Assembly: GCA_016790075.1 (NCBI GenBank)
Contig: JAEUPP010000038.1
Span: 1-64,000 of the forward strand
From: Rhodanobacteraceae bacterium
Lineage (GTDB): Bacteria > Pseudomonadota > Gammaproteobacteria > Xanthomonadales > Rhodanobacteraceae
Reading direction: 5' to 3'
Length of the DNA stretch: 64,000 nt
Each line of letters begins with the position of its first letter. The stretch's first letter is position 1. A program made the translations under genes and the position numbers. Under the pieces are notes generated by a model. The model was not told where the DNA came from and did no database searches. It saw only the letters and a list, made by a program, of their open reading frames with translations. Shown here piece after piece: positions 8,872-16,977 of this stretch.

Positions 8872-9143
8872 GCGATACGCAATACGCGGTTTTCCTCTAT
8901 CCACAAGCGGTCGAGGCGCTGGGCGAGCCGATCAAGCCGTTCTTGCTCGACGGCTCCGGCGGCCCGCACATCGTCTGTGCCGAAATCGATACCTCCGGGC
9001 CGTTGTTTGTCATGACCCTGGCCGGCAAGGACGCGCGCGGCGCGCCCAGCGAGCTCGAAATCATGGTTCCGCACGCGATGATTCGTCTGGTGATCTCGGT
9101 GCACAGCGATCAGGGCATAGGTTTCGCGCCCTACGCGAACTGA
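8868..9143 (+). CDS. Small conserved-looking protein coupled to the FMN glutamate-synthase-like gene
   Basis: A 91-residue protein starting with GTG at 8868, which overlaps the upstream stop codon (GTGA). It is acidic and appears soluble, with short beta-like strands ('QYAVFLYP', 'PHIVCAEIDTSG', 'PLFVMTLAG', 'LEIMVPHAMIRLVISVHS') and no membrane segment or signal peptide. No catalytic motif is recognised. The tight overlap implies co-translation and a functional link, for example as a partner or activator of the oxidoreductase. Confidence 0.75.
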   Translation: MSDTQYAVFLYPQAVEALGEPIKPFLLDGSGGPHIVCAEIDTSGPLFVMTLAGKDARGAPSELEIMVPHAMIRLVISVHSDQGIGFAPYAN

Positions 9144-9221
9144 CTGCGGCCAGCGACTGCCCGCCGCAACGCGTCTGCACAGTGGAGGGCGGGAAACTCC
9201 TTGCCGGGACCACGCACGCGA

Positions 9222-9509
9222 CTACATGGCAGCGCCGTCGATGCGATCAGCCAGCACGATGACACGGCTGTACTGCTGGCTGCGCATCTCGATGCGGCCG
9301 TCGTCATGACAGGCGGTCACGATGCCCGAGAGGCTTTGCCCGTTGAAGAACAAGGTGACGCCGCGTTTTTCGGCGGCGCTGGCTTCGAGCAGTGCTTTGA
9401 ACGGACCTTTGCAATTCACGGTGCTGGATTCCTTGGCAGGGGTCTGGGCGTGGGCGGCAACCGTGGCACCGAGCAGAAGGGTCAGTAGCAGGCGGGACGA
9501 GCGCGACAT
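9222..9509 (-). CDS. Small exported protein of unknown function
   Basis: A 95-residue protein with a textbook signal peptide (MSRSSRLLLTLLLGATVAAHA, cleavage after residue 21) and a GGAG ribosome site 9 bases before the ATG. The mature part of about 74 residues has two cysteines, at 'NCKGPFKALLEA' and 'TACHDDGR', which could form a disulfide. It ends in a compact beta-like stretch ('IEMRSQQYSRVIVLADRI'), which resembles an Hfq/LSm-like or SH3-like barrel strand pattern. That comparison is only impressionistic. It stands alone between convergent and divergent neighbours. Confidence 0.7.
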   Translation of the reverse strand: MSRSSRLLLTLLLGATVAAHAQTPAKESSTVNCKGPFKALLEASAAEKRGVTLFFNGQSLSGIVTACHDDGRIEMRSQQYSRVIVLADRIDGAAM

Positions 9510-9580
9510 GGAGGCTCCATTGCGGTGGCGGCGAATGAGTGACAGAACGCTGCGGACCGTGGCGAGCGAACAGCGGGCGG

Positions 9581-10303
9581 TTATCCTTGTTCTTCGGTTC
9601 GGTCGAACGCTACCCAGTCGCCGCGTACCAGCAGTTCCAGCGGCCGATAGCGGCGCTTGTAGTCCATTTTTGCGTGGTCGGCGATCCAGTAGCCCAGGTA
9701 GAGATGCGGCAGTCCTTCGCGCGCGGCCCAGGCCAGCTGCGACAGGATGGCAAAGGTGCCGAGGCCGCGTGTGGTTTCCGCCGGGTCATAAAAGGTATAC
9801 ACGGCCGAAAGTCCTTGCGCGCAGACATCGGTCACGGCGACGGCCAGCAGCCGGCCGTTGCAGCGCAGTTCGAGAAACTGGGTCGGGCTCCAGTCGGTGT
9901 AGAGAAAGCGGGAGAAGTCTTCAGCTTGCGGCGAGTCCATGCCGCCGCCGCGGTGCCGGCCCAGCAGATAGCGCTGATAAAGGTCGAAATACTCCAGCGT
10001 AAATCGCGCGGGCTCGATGTGGACCTCAAGGTCGGCGTTACGCGCGCGGCAGCGCCGTTGGCTGCGGTCAGGCGCGAAGCCTTGCACCTCGACGCGGCAG
10101 GGCACACAGGCGCGGCAATTGCCGCAATGCGGATGGTAGACATGGCCGCCGGCACGGCGGAAACCGCGGGCCAGCGCCAGACCGTACACCTCGCCCAGAC
10201 GCGGTGCGCTGGGGTCGATGACCAGGTTCTGCGCAATGCGACCCGCAAAATAGCCACAGTCGTGGGGCAGAGTCTGGAACAGGCGGACTACGTCGGATTT
10301 CAT
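9581..10303 (-). CDS. bpt: Aspartate/glutamate leucyltransferase
   Basis: Bpt attaches leucine from Leu-tRNA to proteins with N-terminal Asp or Glu, marking them for ClpAP through the N-end rule. The 240-residue length is normal. The N-terminal Cys-rich element 'DCGYF...HPHCGNCRACVPCRVEV', followed by 'RRCRARNADLEV', is diagnostic of arginyl/leucyl-tRNA-protein transferases. The C-terminal acetyltransferase-like fold contains 'LAVAVTDVCAQGLSAVYTFYDP' and 'YLGYWIADHAKMDYKRRYRPLE', both strongly conserved. The gene appears monocistronic, though the downstream DUF2007 gene is on the same strand. Confidence 0.96.
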   Translation of the reverse strand: MKSDVVRLFQTLPHDCGYFAGRIAQNLVIDPSAPRLGEVYGLALARGFRRAGGHVYHPHCGNCRACVPCRVEVQGFAPDRSQRRCRARNADLEVHIEPARFTLEYFDLYQRYLLGRHRGGGMDSPQAEDFSRFLYTDWSPTQFLELRCNGRLLAVAVTDVCAQGLSAVYTFYDPAETTRGLGTFAILSQLAWAAREGLPHLYLGYWIADHAKMDYKRRYRPLELLVRGDWVAFDRTEEQG

Positions 10304-10380
10304 GGGCGCATCCCGGGACGCCGTCGCGAAGGATTCTACGTCGCCGCGCGCGTTTTGGGCCTAGGTCGGAGCCGGCGACT

Positions 10381-10824
10381 TCAGTGCGTCGTGACAGGAA
10401 TAACCTGTGGCTTGGGCGCGTCTTCCTGCGGCTTGAACGTATTGCAGGAACGCAAGGTCAGCAACATCGCGGCAATGCCGACCAGGGACAAGGTCACCAG
10501 GCGCATGCGACTGGCGACAGCGCGGTGGCGTGCCTGTCCCGTCAGGGGCTCGCGCGAGGCGGCGAGTTCTTCCGCATAGCGCACCGGAGGTTCAATGCCG
10601 GCTTCGCGCAGCAGCTCGCGCGCGCGCGTCTGGTCGTTGGCATTGACTACCCAGACCTGCGGCCAGCTGCTCGCGTCCGGGCGATTGGTATAGCTGAAGC
10701 GCTTCCAGTCGCTGCCTTTGTAGTTGGCGCGGTTGGTCACCGAGGTCTCGATGCCGTATTCGCTCATGAGCGCGACCACGCGATCGATGTTTTCCTGGCG
10801 CAGCGAAGTGTAAATCTGTCTCAT
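10381..10824 (-). CDS. DUF2007-like 'pathogenicity-like' membrane protein
   Basis: A 147-residue protein. The N-terminal 80 residues resemble the DUF2007 putative signal-transducing fold ('IDRVVALMSEYGIETSVTN', 'PQVWVVNANDQTRARELLRE'), in which a ferredoxin-like domain has a conserved final helix. A basic linker, a single transmembrane helix (about residues 109-125) and a Pro-rich tail follow. Similar proteins are labelled pathogenicity-like in xanthomonads without experimental function. Start codon and length look complete. It sits between tesB and bpt on the same strand, with 34 bases to tesB. Confidence 0.75.
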   Translation of the reverse strand: MRQIYTSLRQENIDRVVALMSEYGIETSVTNRANYKGSDWKRFSYTNRPDASSWPQVWVVNANDQTRARELLREAGIEPPVRYAEELAASREPLTGQARHRAVASRMRLVTLSLVGIAAMLLTLRSCNTFKPQEDAPKPQVIPVTTH

Positions 10825-10858
10825 CGATAGCTAATCCGTCAGGCCCACGGAAGGTCTG

Positions 10859-11719
10859 TTATTTCGTGAGGCGTATGAGGCCTTCCTGCACCGTGCTCGC
10901 GACCAGCACCCCGTTGTGGTCATAGATCATGCCGCGCGCAAGTCCCCGGGCATTCTGCGCGCTGGGGCTGTCGCAGCTGTAGAGCAGCCATTCATCGGCG
11001 CGGAACGGGCGGTGGAACCAGAGCGCGTGATCGAGGCTGGCCATCTGCACCTTGGGCTGGAAATACGAAATGCCATGGGGAAACGTGGCGGTACCGACCA
11101 GGTGGAAGTCCGAGGCATAGGCCAGCAGGGTGCGATGCAGCTCAGGAGAGTCGGGCGCGCGCTCGGTCAGGCGAAACCAGACCTGCTGGTACGGCGGCCG
11201 CTTGGGTGGGTTGAATTCGTCACGCGGATAGACATGGCGAAACTCGAACGGCCCCTTCAAGCCTAGCCAGCGCTGCAGCTTGACCGGCACGCGTTCGAGT
11301 TGTTCCGGCGGAACAGGCGCCGGCGGCGCGAGGTCATCGGGCTTGGGCACCTCGGGCATGGATAGCTGATGCTCCACGCCGTCTTCGTCAATCTGGAAAC
11401 TGACCGAGCAGGTGAAGATGGGCTGGCCATGCTGGATTGCCACCACGCGGCGTACGGAAAAACTGCTGCCGTCGCGGGTGCGCTCTACCGAATAGACGAT
11501 AGGGGCGTCGATGTCGCCCGCACGCAAAAAATAGGCATGTAGCGAATGGGCATGGCGCGGCGCTTCGACGGTTTTCTGTGCGGCCGACAGTGCCTGCCCC
11601 AGAACCTGGCCGCCAAAGACGTACTTGGTGCCTATATCCCGGCTTTGACCGCGAAACAGGTTGTCCTCCAGGCGTTCCAGCGCGAGCAGATCTATGAGTT
11701 CATCAACGACGTGTGTCAT
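10859..11719 (-). CDS. tesB: Acyl-CoA thioesterase II
   Basis: TesB hydrolyses medium- and long-chain acyl-CoAs to free fatty acids and CoA using a double-hotdog fold. From the ATG at 11719 the product is 286 residues, the typical TesB length. An upstream in-frame GTG at 11767 would overlap the DUF502 gene and is less likely. Typical blocks are 'LFRGQSRDIGTKYVFGGQVLGQAL' at the N-terminus, 'RTRDGSSFSVRRVVAIQHG', and the C-terminal 'SLDHALWFHRPFRADEWLLY' and 'ARGLARGMIYDHNGVLVASTVQEG', which carry the active-site Asp, Thr and Gln regions. It is the last gene of a run kinase-DUF502-tesB on the minus strand. Confidence 0.95.
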   Translation of the reverse strand: MTHVVDELIDLLALERLEDNLFRGQSRDIGTKYVFGGQVLGQALSAAQKTVEAPRHAHSLHAYFLRAGDIDAPIVYSVERTRDGSSFSVRRVVAIQHGQPIFTCSVSFQIDEDGVEHQLSMPEVPKPDDLAPPAPVPPEQLERVPVKLQRWLGLKGPFEFRHVYPRDEFNPPKRPPYQQVWFRLTERAPDSPELHRTLLAYASDFHLVGTATFPHGISYFQPKVQMASLDHALWFHRPFRADEWLLYSCDSPSAQNARGLARGMIYDHNGVLVASTVQEGLIRLTK

Positions 11720-11756
11720 CGGAGCAGGGCAGGCATGGGATGGTGCATTGTACGGG

Positions 11757-12428
11757 CTAGCTGTCACGCCGCGCGGCTACGGCCGGAAATACACCATCCG
11801 GAGCGACAGCACCGACGGAAAGTACGAAGGCCATGGCCTGATCGACGCTCCAGTCGGTCACGGTAAGTTGGTTGACCGGGACGATTTCGAGATAGCCACC
11901 GGTAGGGTTCGGCGTCGTCGGCACATAGACCGAGGCGAGCTGGACACCGTCGGCGCCCTCGAATACCCGCGTGACGAAGCCGACGGATTTTAGACCTGGC
12001 GACGGAAAGTCGATAAGCACGACACGCTGGGTTCCATCGGGCTTGTTCTGCAACAGCGCCATCAGCTTCTTGGTGCCGCCGTAGATCGAATGCACCAGCG
12101 GAATGCGGTCCATCAGCGCATCCAGCGCCGCCAGCAGGCGCTGGCCAAATACGCGGCTGGCGACGAGTCCGATCAGGTAAAGAATGACCAGCGTGGCGAC
12201 AAAGCCGATGCCGTTGACAAGCCAGGCCTCGGCGAACAGCGGGCGCAAGTGTGGAAACCTGGCGGAGATCCAGGCGAACAATGCCCCAATCAGCGGCGAA
12301 CCCAATTCGGACAGTATTGACGCAACGAAGCGGAACACGATGAACGTGATCCAGAGCGGCACCACGGTCAGGATGCCGGCGATCAGGTAGCGCTGCAGAT
12401 GCAGTGGTCGCCTTGGGGGCGTGGTCAT
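11757..12428 (-). CDS. DUF502 family inner-membrane protein
   Basis: A 223-residue protein with two transmembrane helices (about residues 13-38 and 69-94) and family blocks 'YLIAGILTVVPLWITFIVF', 'IPLVHSIYGGTKKLM', 'FPSPGLKSVGFVT' and 'VYVPTTPNPTGGYLEIVP', which are diagnostic of DUF502. The function is unknown; homologues occur widely in proteobacteria and plants. The start codon overlaps the stop of the upstream protein kinase gene (ATGA, 4 bases), so the two are translationally coupled. That link to a membrane kinase is not a general feature of the family and could be lineage-specific. Confidence 0.93.
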   Translation of the reverse strand: MTTPPRRPLHLQRYLIAGILTVVPLWITFIVFRFVASILSELGSPLIGALFAWISARFPHLRPLFAEAWLVNGIGFVATLVILYLIGLVASRVFGQRLLAALDALMDRIPLVHSIYGGTKKLMALLQNKPDGTQRVVLIDFPSPGLKSVGFVTRVFEGADGVQLASVYVPTTPNPTGGYLEIVPVNQLTVTDWSVDQAMAFVLSVGAVAPDGVFPAVAARRDS

Positions 12429-14668
12429 GGGGTCGCCTTGGCGGCGGCCACTGCACCGAGTTCGCGCACCAGCCGGAAACCTATGGTCGTATAACCCGTA
12501 TCGACATCGCTGCTGCCGCGCCGGCTGGTTGCGGTCTCGTCGGGGCCGTCGCGCCAGGAGGTGCCGCGGAACACACGTTCAGAGCAGTCCTTCGCGTCAC
12601 AGGCCGAGGTCCACTCACTGGCGTTGCCGGCAAGATCGTAGGCGCCCAGCGAACTGGCGCGATAACGGCCTACCGGCGAAGTATGCGCGCGGCCGTCTGA
12701 GCACTTGTGGCGGCTGGCCAGGGTCCAGCGCATTCCCATGCTGGCATCGGCGACGTTGCCCTGTTCGCAGCTTGCACCGCGCGTAAGGCTGGCAGCCGCG
12801 TGCAGCCATTCGGCTTCGGTGGGCAGGCGATAGTTCGCACCGGTTTCATTGCTGAGCCAGCGCGCGTAGGCATTGGCGTCCTTCCAGCTTACGCAGACCA
12901 CGGGTTCGTCTTCGTCCTGCGCAAAGTCCGGATCACGCCACTCAAGGCTTTTCAGCCGTGACAGCGGGCGCAGCGGTTCGCGACAACGCGCGGCAGCACG
13001 GCCGGTTGCGCGTACGAAGCGCGCGTATTCGGCCCGTGTGACTTCGGTGCGGCCAAGCTCGAAGGCGTGGTCCAGCTGCTTGCCGTCCAGCTCCGCAGGC
13101 ACGAATACCAGATCGGGTTCGAGTTCGCTGCGTTGCCGTGTGCGCGAGCTGAGTTCGCGCTCGGCCGCTTGCCAACGTGTGAGCAGGTTGGCCTGATCCT
13201 GGGCCAGCACCTCTGCGGCGGGCTTCAGTGCAGCGAGTTGTTCCGCCAGGCCTGCCTGCTGCGCTGCGTGCAGGCGCTGCTCGAACGTGCTCTGGCGGCC
13301 GGCGAGAAACCCGGTCCAGGCTGGGCTGTCGCGCAACTGGGCGCGGTCGGCTACCAGCCGGGCCTGTTCATAGAGGCTGCGCATGCCGGCGCTGTCGCCA
13401 GCCTGCAGCGCCTGATCGAAATTTGCCCCGAGGGTGACGAATACCTTGCTCATGCCCTCACCGGCAGTCGTATTCGCAGGCTCCAGCACCAGTGCCGCGA
13501 GATAGCTTTCGGCGGCATTGTCGCCGGCCGGTGCCACAACCTTGCCTTCGCTGAGCTGGCGCGCGCCCTTGTCGAGCAGGCCGCCCAAACGTGCCGCTGC
13601 GGCGGCTGCCGCAGCCTCTGGGCTTTCGGTTGTCGTGACGGGTGTTTCGGTGGCCGCCGGGATCGTCGTTTCGACCAATGGCGGCACCGTGACAAAGCGC
13701 GCATCCGGCGATTGTCCGCCCTTGGGCCACAGCAGCATGGCGAGCAGCACCAGGGTGCCGGCGATAGCTACCACACCGACCCAGATGCTTGCCGGCCACT
13801 CGCTGACGCGTTCGCGCCAGGTGGTCACGACGGGTGCTTCCTGACGATGCCGCAGTTCACGTTCGACGGCGTCAAGATCCGTCAGGAGTTCATCCGCCGT
13901 GGCGTAGCGCTGTGCAGGATCCTTGGCCAGCAGTTTGTCCATGACCGGCTGCCAATGCTTGCGCTGCGGCGGCAGGCGTGGCGCCGGCTGTTCCACATGG
14001 GCCAAAGCGACGGACAGCGCGTCCGGGCCATGAAACGGCAGATCGCCGGTCAGAAGCTCGTAGGCCATGACGCCCAGGCTGTACAGATCGGAGCGGCCGT
14101 CGAGTACCTGGCCGCGGGCCTGCTCGGGGCTCATGTAGCCGGTCGAGCCCAGGGTCGCGCCCTCGCGGGTCACGCGCACATCGGAATGGCGGACGAGCGC
14201 GATACCGAAATCGGCGAGCTGCGGCCGGTCGAGCTTGTCAAACAGCACGTTCTCCGGCTTTACGTCGCGATGCACGATGCCGTGCCGATGGGCGTGACCC
14301 AGCGCATGGGCCAGATTGCGCAGGATCCCGACTATCCGCTCCTGGTCGCCGCTGTCCTTGCGCTTGGACAGATCGCCATTCGGCAGATAGGGCAGGGTGT
14401 AGTAAAGATGTCCGCTTGATGCGCGGCCAACCTCGTAGATGCTGACGATATGCGGATGGTCGAGCTTGGCAATGACGCGGGCTTCGTTCTCGAAGCGCTT
14501 GATCAGATCCTCGCTGGGAGCACGGTCGGCACCGAGCACCTTGATGGCAACCTCGCGGTCCAGCGCGTTCTGCACCGCCAGATACACTGTCGCCATGCCG
14601 CCCTGGCCGAGCTGGCGAACGATGCGGTACCCGGGAATTTCAAACGGAATGCCCGGATTGGCGGTCAT
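12425..14668 (-). CDS. Membrane Ser/Thr protein kinase fused to a SUMF1/formylglycine-generating-enzyme-like domain
   Basis: From the ATG at 14668 the product is 747 residues. The kinase domain (about residues 14-270) is complete: glycine loop GQGGMATV (21-28), Lys43 in AIK, HRDVKPEN (133-140, catalytic Asp135) and DFG (153-155). It ends with the 'GYMSPEQARG' activation segment. A single transmembrane helix (about 295-314) separates it from a helical, Ala-rich extracytoplasmic stalk and a C-terminal SUMF1/FGE-sulfatase domain (about 525-735: 'ELGRTEVTRAEYARFVRATG', 'YRLPTEAEWLHAAA', 'SLGAYDLAGNASEWTS'). In related proteins the FGE-like domain acts as a C-lectin-like sensor. Coupled to DUF502 downstream by a 4-base overlap. 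Confidence 0.93.
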   Translation of the reverse strand: MTANPGIPFEIPGYRIVRQLGQGGMATVYLAVQNALDREVAIKVLGADRAPSEDLIKRFENEARVIAKLDHPHIVSIYEVGRASSGHLYYTLPYLPNGDLSKRKDSGDQERIVGILRNLAHALGHAHRHGIVHRDVKPENVLFDKLDRPQLADFGIALVRHSDVRVTREGATLGSTGYMSPEQARGQVLDGRSDLYSLGVMAYELLTGDLPFHGPDALSVALAHVEQPAPRLPPQRKHWQPVMDKLLAKDPAQRYATADELLTDLDAVERELRHRQEAPVVTTWRERVSEWPASIWVGVVAIAGTLVLLAMLLWPKGGQSPDARFVTVPPLVETTIPAATETPVTTTESPEAAAAAAAARLGGLLDKGARQLSEGKVVAPAGDNAAESYLAALVLEPANTTAGEGMSKVFVTLGANFDQALQAGDSAGMRSLYEQARLVADRAQLRDSPAWTGFLAGRQSTFEQRLHAAQQAGLAEQLAALKPAAEVLAQDQANLLTRWQAAERELSSRTRQRSELEPDLVFVPAELDGKQLDHAFELGRTEVTRAEYARFVRATGRAAARCREPLRPLSRLKSLEWRDPDFAQDEDEPVVCVSWKDANAYARWLSNETGANYRLPTEAEWLHAAASLTRGASCEQGNVADASMGMRWTLASRHKCSDGRAHTSPVGRYRASSLGAYDLAGNASEWTSACDAKDCSERVFRGTSWRDGPDETATSRRGSSDVDTGYTTIGFRLVRELGAVAAAKATP

Positions 14669-14791
14669 CGGCCGTGACGAGACAGGGGGAAACGGTGTGT
14701 ATTCTATCGGAAGCCTTGTGTCGTAAGGGTTGCTCTGCGTCGAAAAATCGCGGCTGGCGCGCCGATCGTGCACGTGGCAGGCTAGTCGGCC

Positions 14792-15388
14792 ATGAGCTCC
14801 GCATTGACTCCCGTTCCCGCCGCACTGTCCGCACCTCCGGCAGCGGTCACCGGAAAACCAGTGGTAGTCGCCCTGATCGGGCTTCCCGGTGCCGGCAAAA
14901 GTGTGGTCGCGCGGGCTCTGGCTGACCAGCTCGACTACCGCCGGGTCGACCGCGACGCCATTCGCCATGCCATGTTCCCGCGCTGCAGCTACAGCTTTGT
15001 CGAAAAGCGTGCCTCGTTTCGCGGCGTGTTGCTGGCGCTGGAAGTGAACTGCATGCTCGGCGAGTCCAGCGTTATCGACGGCTGCACGTTTTCACGCCGT
15101 GCTGACCTCGCCCGGGTCGATCAGGTTGTGCGTCAGTACGCATATACGCCTGTCCCGCTGTTCCTCGATTGTCCTTCCGAACTTGCGCGTGAACGCATCG
15201 CGCGGGATGTGGCTGAGAACCGCCATCTTGCGCGTGATCGCAATCCCGACGTGGTCGGCGAAGTGCTGGCGCGCATGGAGCCCCCGCCGCCAGGGGCGCT
15301 GACCATCGATGCACGTTTGCCCGCGACTGAAGTCTGCCGGCTTGCCGTCGAAGCGGTCGCCCGCATAGCCGGCATAGGGTCGCGTTGA
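14792..15388 (+). CDS. P-loop kinase (AAA_33 / adenylylsulfate-kinase-like)
   Basis: A 198-residue protein with Walker A motif GLPGAGKS (residues 30-37), preceded by a hydrophobic strand 'PVVVALI'. It is followed by an Asp-rich 'RRVDRDAIRHAMFP' segment like the substrate lid of small-molecule kinases, a Walker-B-like 'SSVIDGCTF' and a late 'LDCPSELARERIARDV' element. This order is typical of the APS-kinase/gluconokinase/zeta-toxin-like AAA_33 group, which phosphorylate small molecules. The substrate is not predictable. The first 20 residues are a Pro/Ala-rich tail. It is divergent from the membrane kinase gene (123 bases apart) and has no obvious operon partner. Confidence 0.85.
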   Translation: MSSALTPVPAALSAPPAAVTGKPVVVALIGLPGAGKSVVARALADQLDYRRVDRDAIRHAMFPRCSYSFVEKRASFRGVLLALEVNCMLGESSVIDGCTFSRRADLARVDQVVRQYAYTPVPLFLDCPSELARERIARDVAENRHLARDRNPDVVGEVLARMEPPPPGALTIDARLPATEVCRLAVEAVARIAGIGSR

Positions 15389-15485
15389 GGCGCATTTTGT
15401 GCCTGGATTGCACGCGGCGAATTCCGGTTTTCCGCAACAGTCCCAAGTCGCCGTATCGGGCCCGCAGAGGGAAACCGCAACGGAC

Positions 15486-15953
15486 TCAGTCGGAGCTGCG
15501 GCGATGCCTCTTGCGCCGCACATACAGTTGCTTGCGCACGCGTGCAACCAATTCGCCACTTGCCGTCTTCACCTCGGTATCAAACCAGCGCAGGTATTTC
15601 TCGCCATTTGCCGTCGCCGCACGTAGCTCGTCGAGAGCCTGATCCTCGACGACGAATTCCGCATAGACGTCCTCGCGGCCTGCAGCAACGAAATCTATCG
15701 TTGCTGATTGGTCCCAGACGACGTAATCGCGGCCCAGGCATTCCATCACGAGTATCATCCAGAACGGATCGGTCATCGAAAACAGGCTGCCGCCGAAATG
15801 TGTTTTTACATAATTTCGGTTGTACCAGGCGAGCCGCAGGCGCACGCGGGCACGGCGCCAGTCAGATGAAATCGCCTCCACGCGCACGCCGCTGAACAGG
15901 AATGGTGGCCAGAAATTCATGATGCGGCGCAGCCGTGCCGGCGTCATTTTCAT
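15486..15953 (-). CDS. DUF4442 hotdog-fold thioesterase-like protein
   Basis: A 155-residue protein matching the DUF4442 pattern: 'MNFWPPFLFSGVRVEAIS' at the N-terminus, 'VRLRLAWYNRNYVKTHFGGSLF' (the hotdog central helix and preceding strand), 'DPFWMILVMECLG' and 'VVWDQSATIDFVAAGRE'. These proteins have a hotdog fold and are presumed acyl-CoA or acyl-carrier thioesterases. The C-terminal tail is basic (VRRKRHRR). The gene starts 8 bases after cnoX, so the two probably share a transcript. Confidence 0.88.
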   Translation of the reverse strand: MKMTPARLRRIMNFWPPFLFSGVRVEAISSDWRRARVRLRLAWYNRNYVKTHFGGSLFSMTDPFWMILVMECLGRDYVVWDQSATIDFVAAGREDVYAEFVVEDQALDELRAATANGEKYLRWFDTEVKTASGELVARVRKQLYVRRKRHRRSSD

Positions 15954-15961
15954 GCATCACC

Positions 15962-16822
15962 TTAGAACAGTACCGCCGACATCTTGCGCCGGTAGGTGCT
16001 GACGAGATCGGCGTCGTCGAGGATGGTGAAGGCTGCAATAAGCCGCTTCCTGGCCTGTCCGTCCTGCCAGTCGCGCTGCGCCTTGAGTATGTGCAGGAAT
16101 TGGTCCAGACCTTCCGCGGTTTCGCCTGCAATCAGCAGGCGCACGCCCAGCAGGTCGCGTGCCGCAAGATCGTTGGCATCGCGCTGCACCCGCGCAACGA
16201 GTTCGGCCAATGGCGGTGCGCCATCGAGTGCACGGGCGAAGTCTAGCCGGCTGCGCAGGCGCTTGGCCTTGTCATCCGCCGCAAATTTCGGTGGCAGGGC
16301 GTCAAGCTCGGCTTCAGCCGCATCGGCATTGCCGGCCTGCATCAGTGCTAGCGCGAGATCGAGCCTGAGTTCGGGCTTGTCCGGATTGGCCGCGATTTCC
16401 TGCTCCAGGCGGTGGACGGCCTCGGCCGGGTTTTCGTCGATAGCAAGATCTTCGGGCTGCTCTGTCATGGCAGCACCCGGCACGATGCCGTGCTTGGTCA
16501 GGAACTCCCTTACCGCGGATTCGGGTAGCGCACCCATAAAGCCGTCGATCATCTGGCCGTCCTTGAGCAGCACCACGGTCGGCAGCGAGCGGATACCGAA
16601 AATCGATGCGAGCTGCATCTCGGACTCGGTATCGACCTTGGCCAGCCGGAACGCGCCGGCATAATCGTCAGCCAGCTTTTCGAGCAGGGGCTTGAGCTGG
16701 CGGCAGGGCGCGCACCATTCAGCCCAGAAATCGACCAGCACGGGGGTCGTCAGCGAGGCCTTGATCACCTCGCTCTCGAAGTTGGCTTGGGTGGCGTCGA
16801 AGACGTGGGCTGACTCAGCCAT
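15962..16822 (-). CDS. cnoX: Chaperedoxin / co-chaperone with thioredoxin domain
   Basis: CnoX (YbbN) combines a thioredoxin fold with TPR-like helices, protects substrates from oxidation and hands them to GroEL or DnaK. From the ATG at 16822 (AAGGAG upstream) it is 286 residues, the normal length. The thioredoxin domain (residues 1-110) has the active-site region 'FWAEWCAPCRQLKPL' with the CxxC redox pair, unlike E. coli YbbN which has lost it, and a cis-Pro in 'RSLPTVVLL'. The C-terminal 150 residues are Ala/Leu/Asp-rich TPR-like helices. A DUF4442 gene follows 8 bases later. Confidence 0.94.
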   Translation of the reverse strand: MAESAHVFDATQANFESEVIKASLTTPVLVDFWAEWCAPCRQLKPLLEKLADDYAGAFRLAKVDTESEMQLASIFGIRSLPTVVLLKDGQMIDGFMGALPESAVREFLTKHGIVPGAAMTEQPEDLAIDENPAEAVHRLEQEIAANPDKPELRLDLALALMQAGNADAAEAELDALPPKFAADDKAKRLRSRLDFARALDGAPPLAELVARVQRDANDLAARDLLGVRLLIAGETAEGLDQFLHILKAQRDWQDGQARKRLIAAFTILDDADLVSTYRRKMSAVLF

Positions 16823-16977
16823 GGCAGGCTCCTTGAAAGAACGTCGCGATGTGGGTGCGCGAGGGTAAGCGATCAAGGGGGAGTTTGGGGCTTGTGGTGT
16901 GTGGTGGCGGCGGAAGTCCCGTGAACCCGGGCTTGCGGGAAATCTTCAATCTGCCCTCACGGTCATGAGCCTTGTCA

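Noticed and set aside
13067-14419. Rightward 450-codon open frame inside the kinase gene
   Set aside because: Antisense to a kinase with a complete set of catalytic motifs; no independent support.
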